Position numbers and translations under genes: made by a program. Positions 36,808 to 37,124 of a DNA stretch of 37,124 nt are shown one piece after another (position 1 is the stretch's first letter; each line of letters starts with the position of its first letter). Source of the stretch: a virus. Location: positions 1 to 37,124 of IMG/VR virus record IMGVR_UViG_3300025889_000038; one strand, written 5' to 3'. The notes beneath the pieces were generated by a model. It was not told where the DNA came from, did no database searches, and saw nothing but the letters and a program-made list of their open reading frames with translations.

Positions 36808-37124
36808 CTAAATCGGCATTGATACATACCTACTGAGCGAACCTGCGAACCGAATTGGCCTTTGTCCTGCCTCAGAACCGTCTACCCGTAACAGCATCCG
36901 GCGATGTCCAGAAGACCAAGGCGTATCTCGAAGTGTCTTAGCAAGCTCTGCGTGAGTGTTAGCAACACATAGGCGGTCGTCGATAACCTGCAAGCCGTGA
37001 CGGCTTAGAGTGTCCCCAGCTTCAGCTCGACTTAGAGAACCAATACCGCTACGACCAGCAGCAACATCAACCAGCTCACCAAGAGAACGAGTGACCGAGC
37101 CAACACCGTCAAGGTCCACTCGAA
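36808..37124 (-). CDS. Primase-helicase, C-terminal part (continues from base 1)
   Basis: This is the in-frame continuation of the leftward frame from 2459-1. The last 127 bases duplicate the contig start. It supplies the final residues of the 882-aa primase-helicase and ends in a TAG at 36808-36810. The segment is rich in Arg and Gly and contains no separate recognisable domain. A TGTTAC repeat abuts the stop codon, and a leftward terminator hairpin follows at 36761-36785. An apparent ATG within this piece is an internal methionine, not a separate gene. Confidence 0.88.
   Translation of the reverse strand, partial: RVDLDGVGSVTRSLGELVDVAAGRSGIGSLSRAEAGDTLSRHGLQVIDDRLCVANTHAELAKTLRDTPWSSGHRRMLLRVDGSEAGQRPIRFAGSLSRYVSMPI
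36998..37124. repeat. Right copy of 127-bp terminal direct repeat
   Basis: Exact copy of bases 1-127. Position p in the first copy corresponds to p+36997 here. The leftward codon phase is preserved across the join, so the two ends should be merged when the genome is annotated as a circle. Confidence 0.95.

Overview
This window is one complete, circular bacteriophage genome. Bases 1-127 are identical to 36998-37124, so the unique sequence is 36,997 bp. A 127-base overlap is what a k=127 assembler leaves on a circular contig. The gene order terminase, portal, scaffold, capsid, neck, tail terminator, major tail protein, frameshifted chaperone, short tape measure, J-like hub, fibres and lysis is that of a long-tailed siphovirus-type phage. 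The Gram-negative lysis set (holin, lipoprotein spanin, inner spanin), the strong Shine-Dalgarno (SD) sites and the sigma70-like promoters point to a proteobacterial host, probably a gammaproteobacterium. The exact host cannot be read from the sequence. I see no tRNA gene, CRISPR array or integrase.

Layout. (a) Leftward replication block, from 4627 down through base 1 and round the circle to 36808: a small HTH protein, an SF2 helicase, a VRR-NUC nuclease, a Cys/His-rich protein and an 882-aa primase-helicase split by the contig ends. The block finishes at a terminator beside a 440-bp cluster of TGTTACGCT repeats that looks like an iteron origin. (b) Rightward block, 4704-8691: RecE-like exonuclease, an unknown recombination-associated protein, SSB, a terminator, then small genes including an HNH homing endonuclease and two AP2-like DNA-binding proteins. 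(c) Blocks a and b fire from two near-consensus promoters that overlap completely at 4645-4684. (d) Leftward lysis and late block, 28076 down to 8688: small and large terminase, portal, scaffold, capsid, neck, tail and lysis genes. (e) Leftward accessory block, 36284 down to 28110: about 20 mostly small genes, several with TM segments or HTH or zinc-like motifs, plus a PP-loop (PAPS-reductase-like) protein, an HTH-metallophosphoesterase fusion, a DUF6378-like protein and an exported beta-barrel-like protein.

How it works together (inference): the overlapping promoters at 4650 probably choose between the replication and recombination operons under the adjacent 55-aa HTH protein. Primase-helicase, SF2 helicase, VRR-NUC, RecE-like exonuclease and SSB form a replication and recombination set acting at the iteron region. 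The accessory block probably modifies the host. The late block builds and releases the virion, with a -1 frameshift between the tail chaperones and a capsid-proximal promoter and hairpin that could set protein ratios. The most notable items are the iteron origin, the overlapping promoter switch, a duplicated AT-rich module inside the distal tail protein, the AP2/HNH cluster, and the HTH-metallophosphoesterase fusion.
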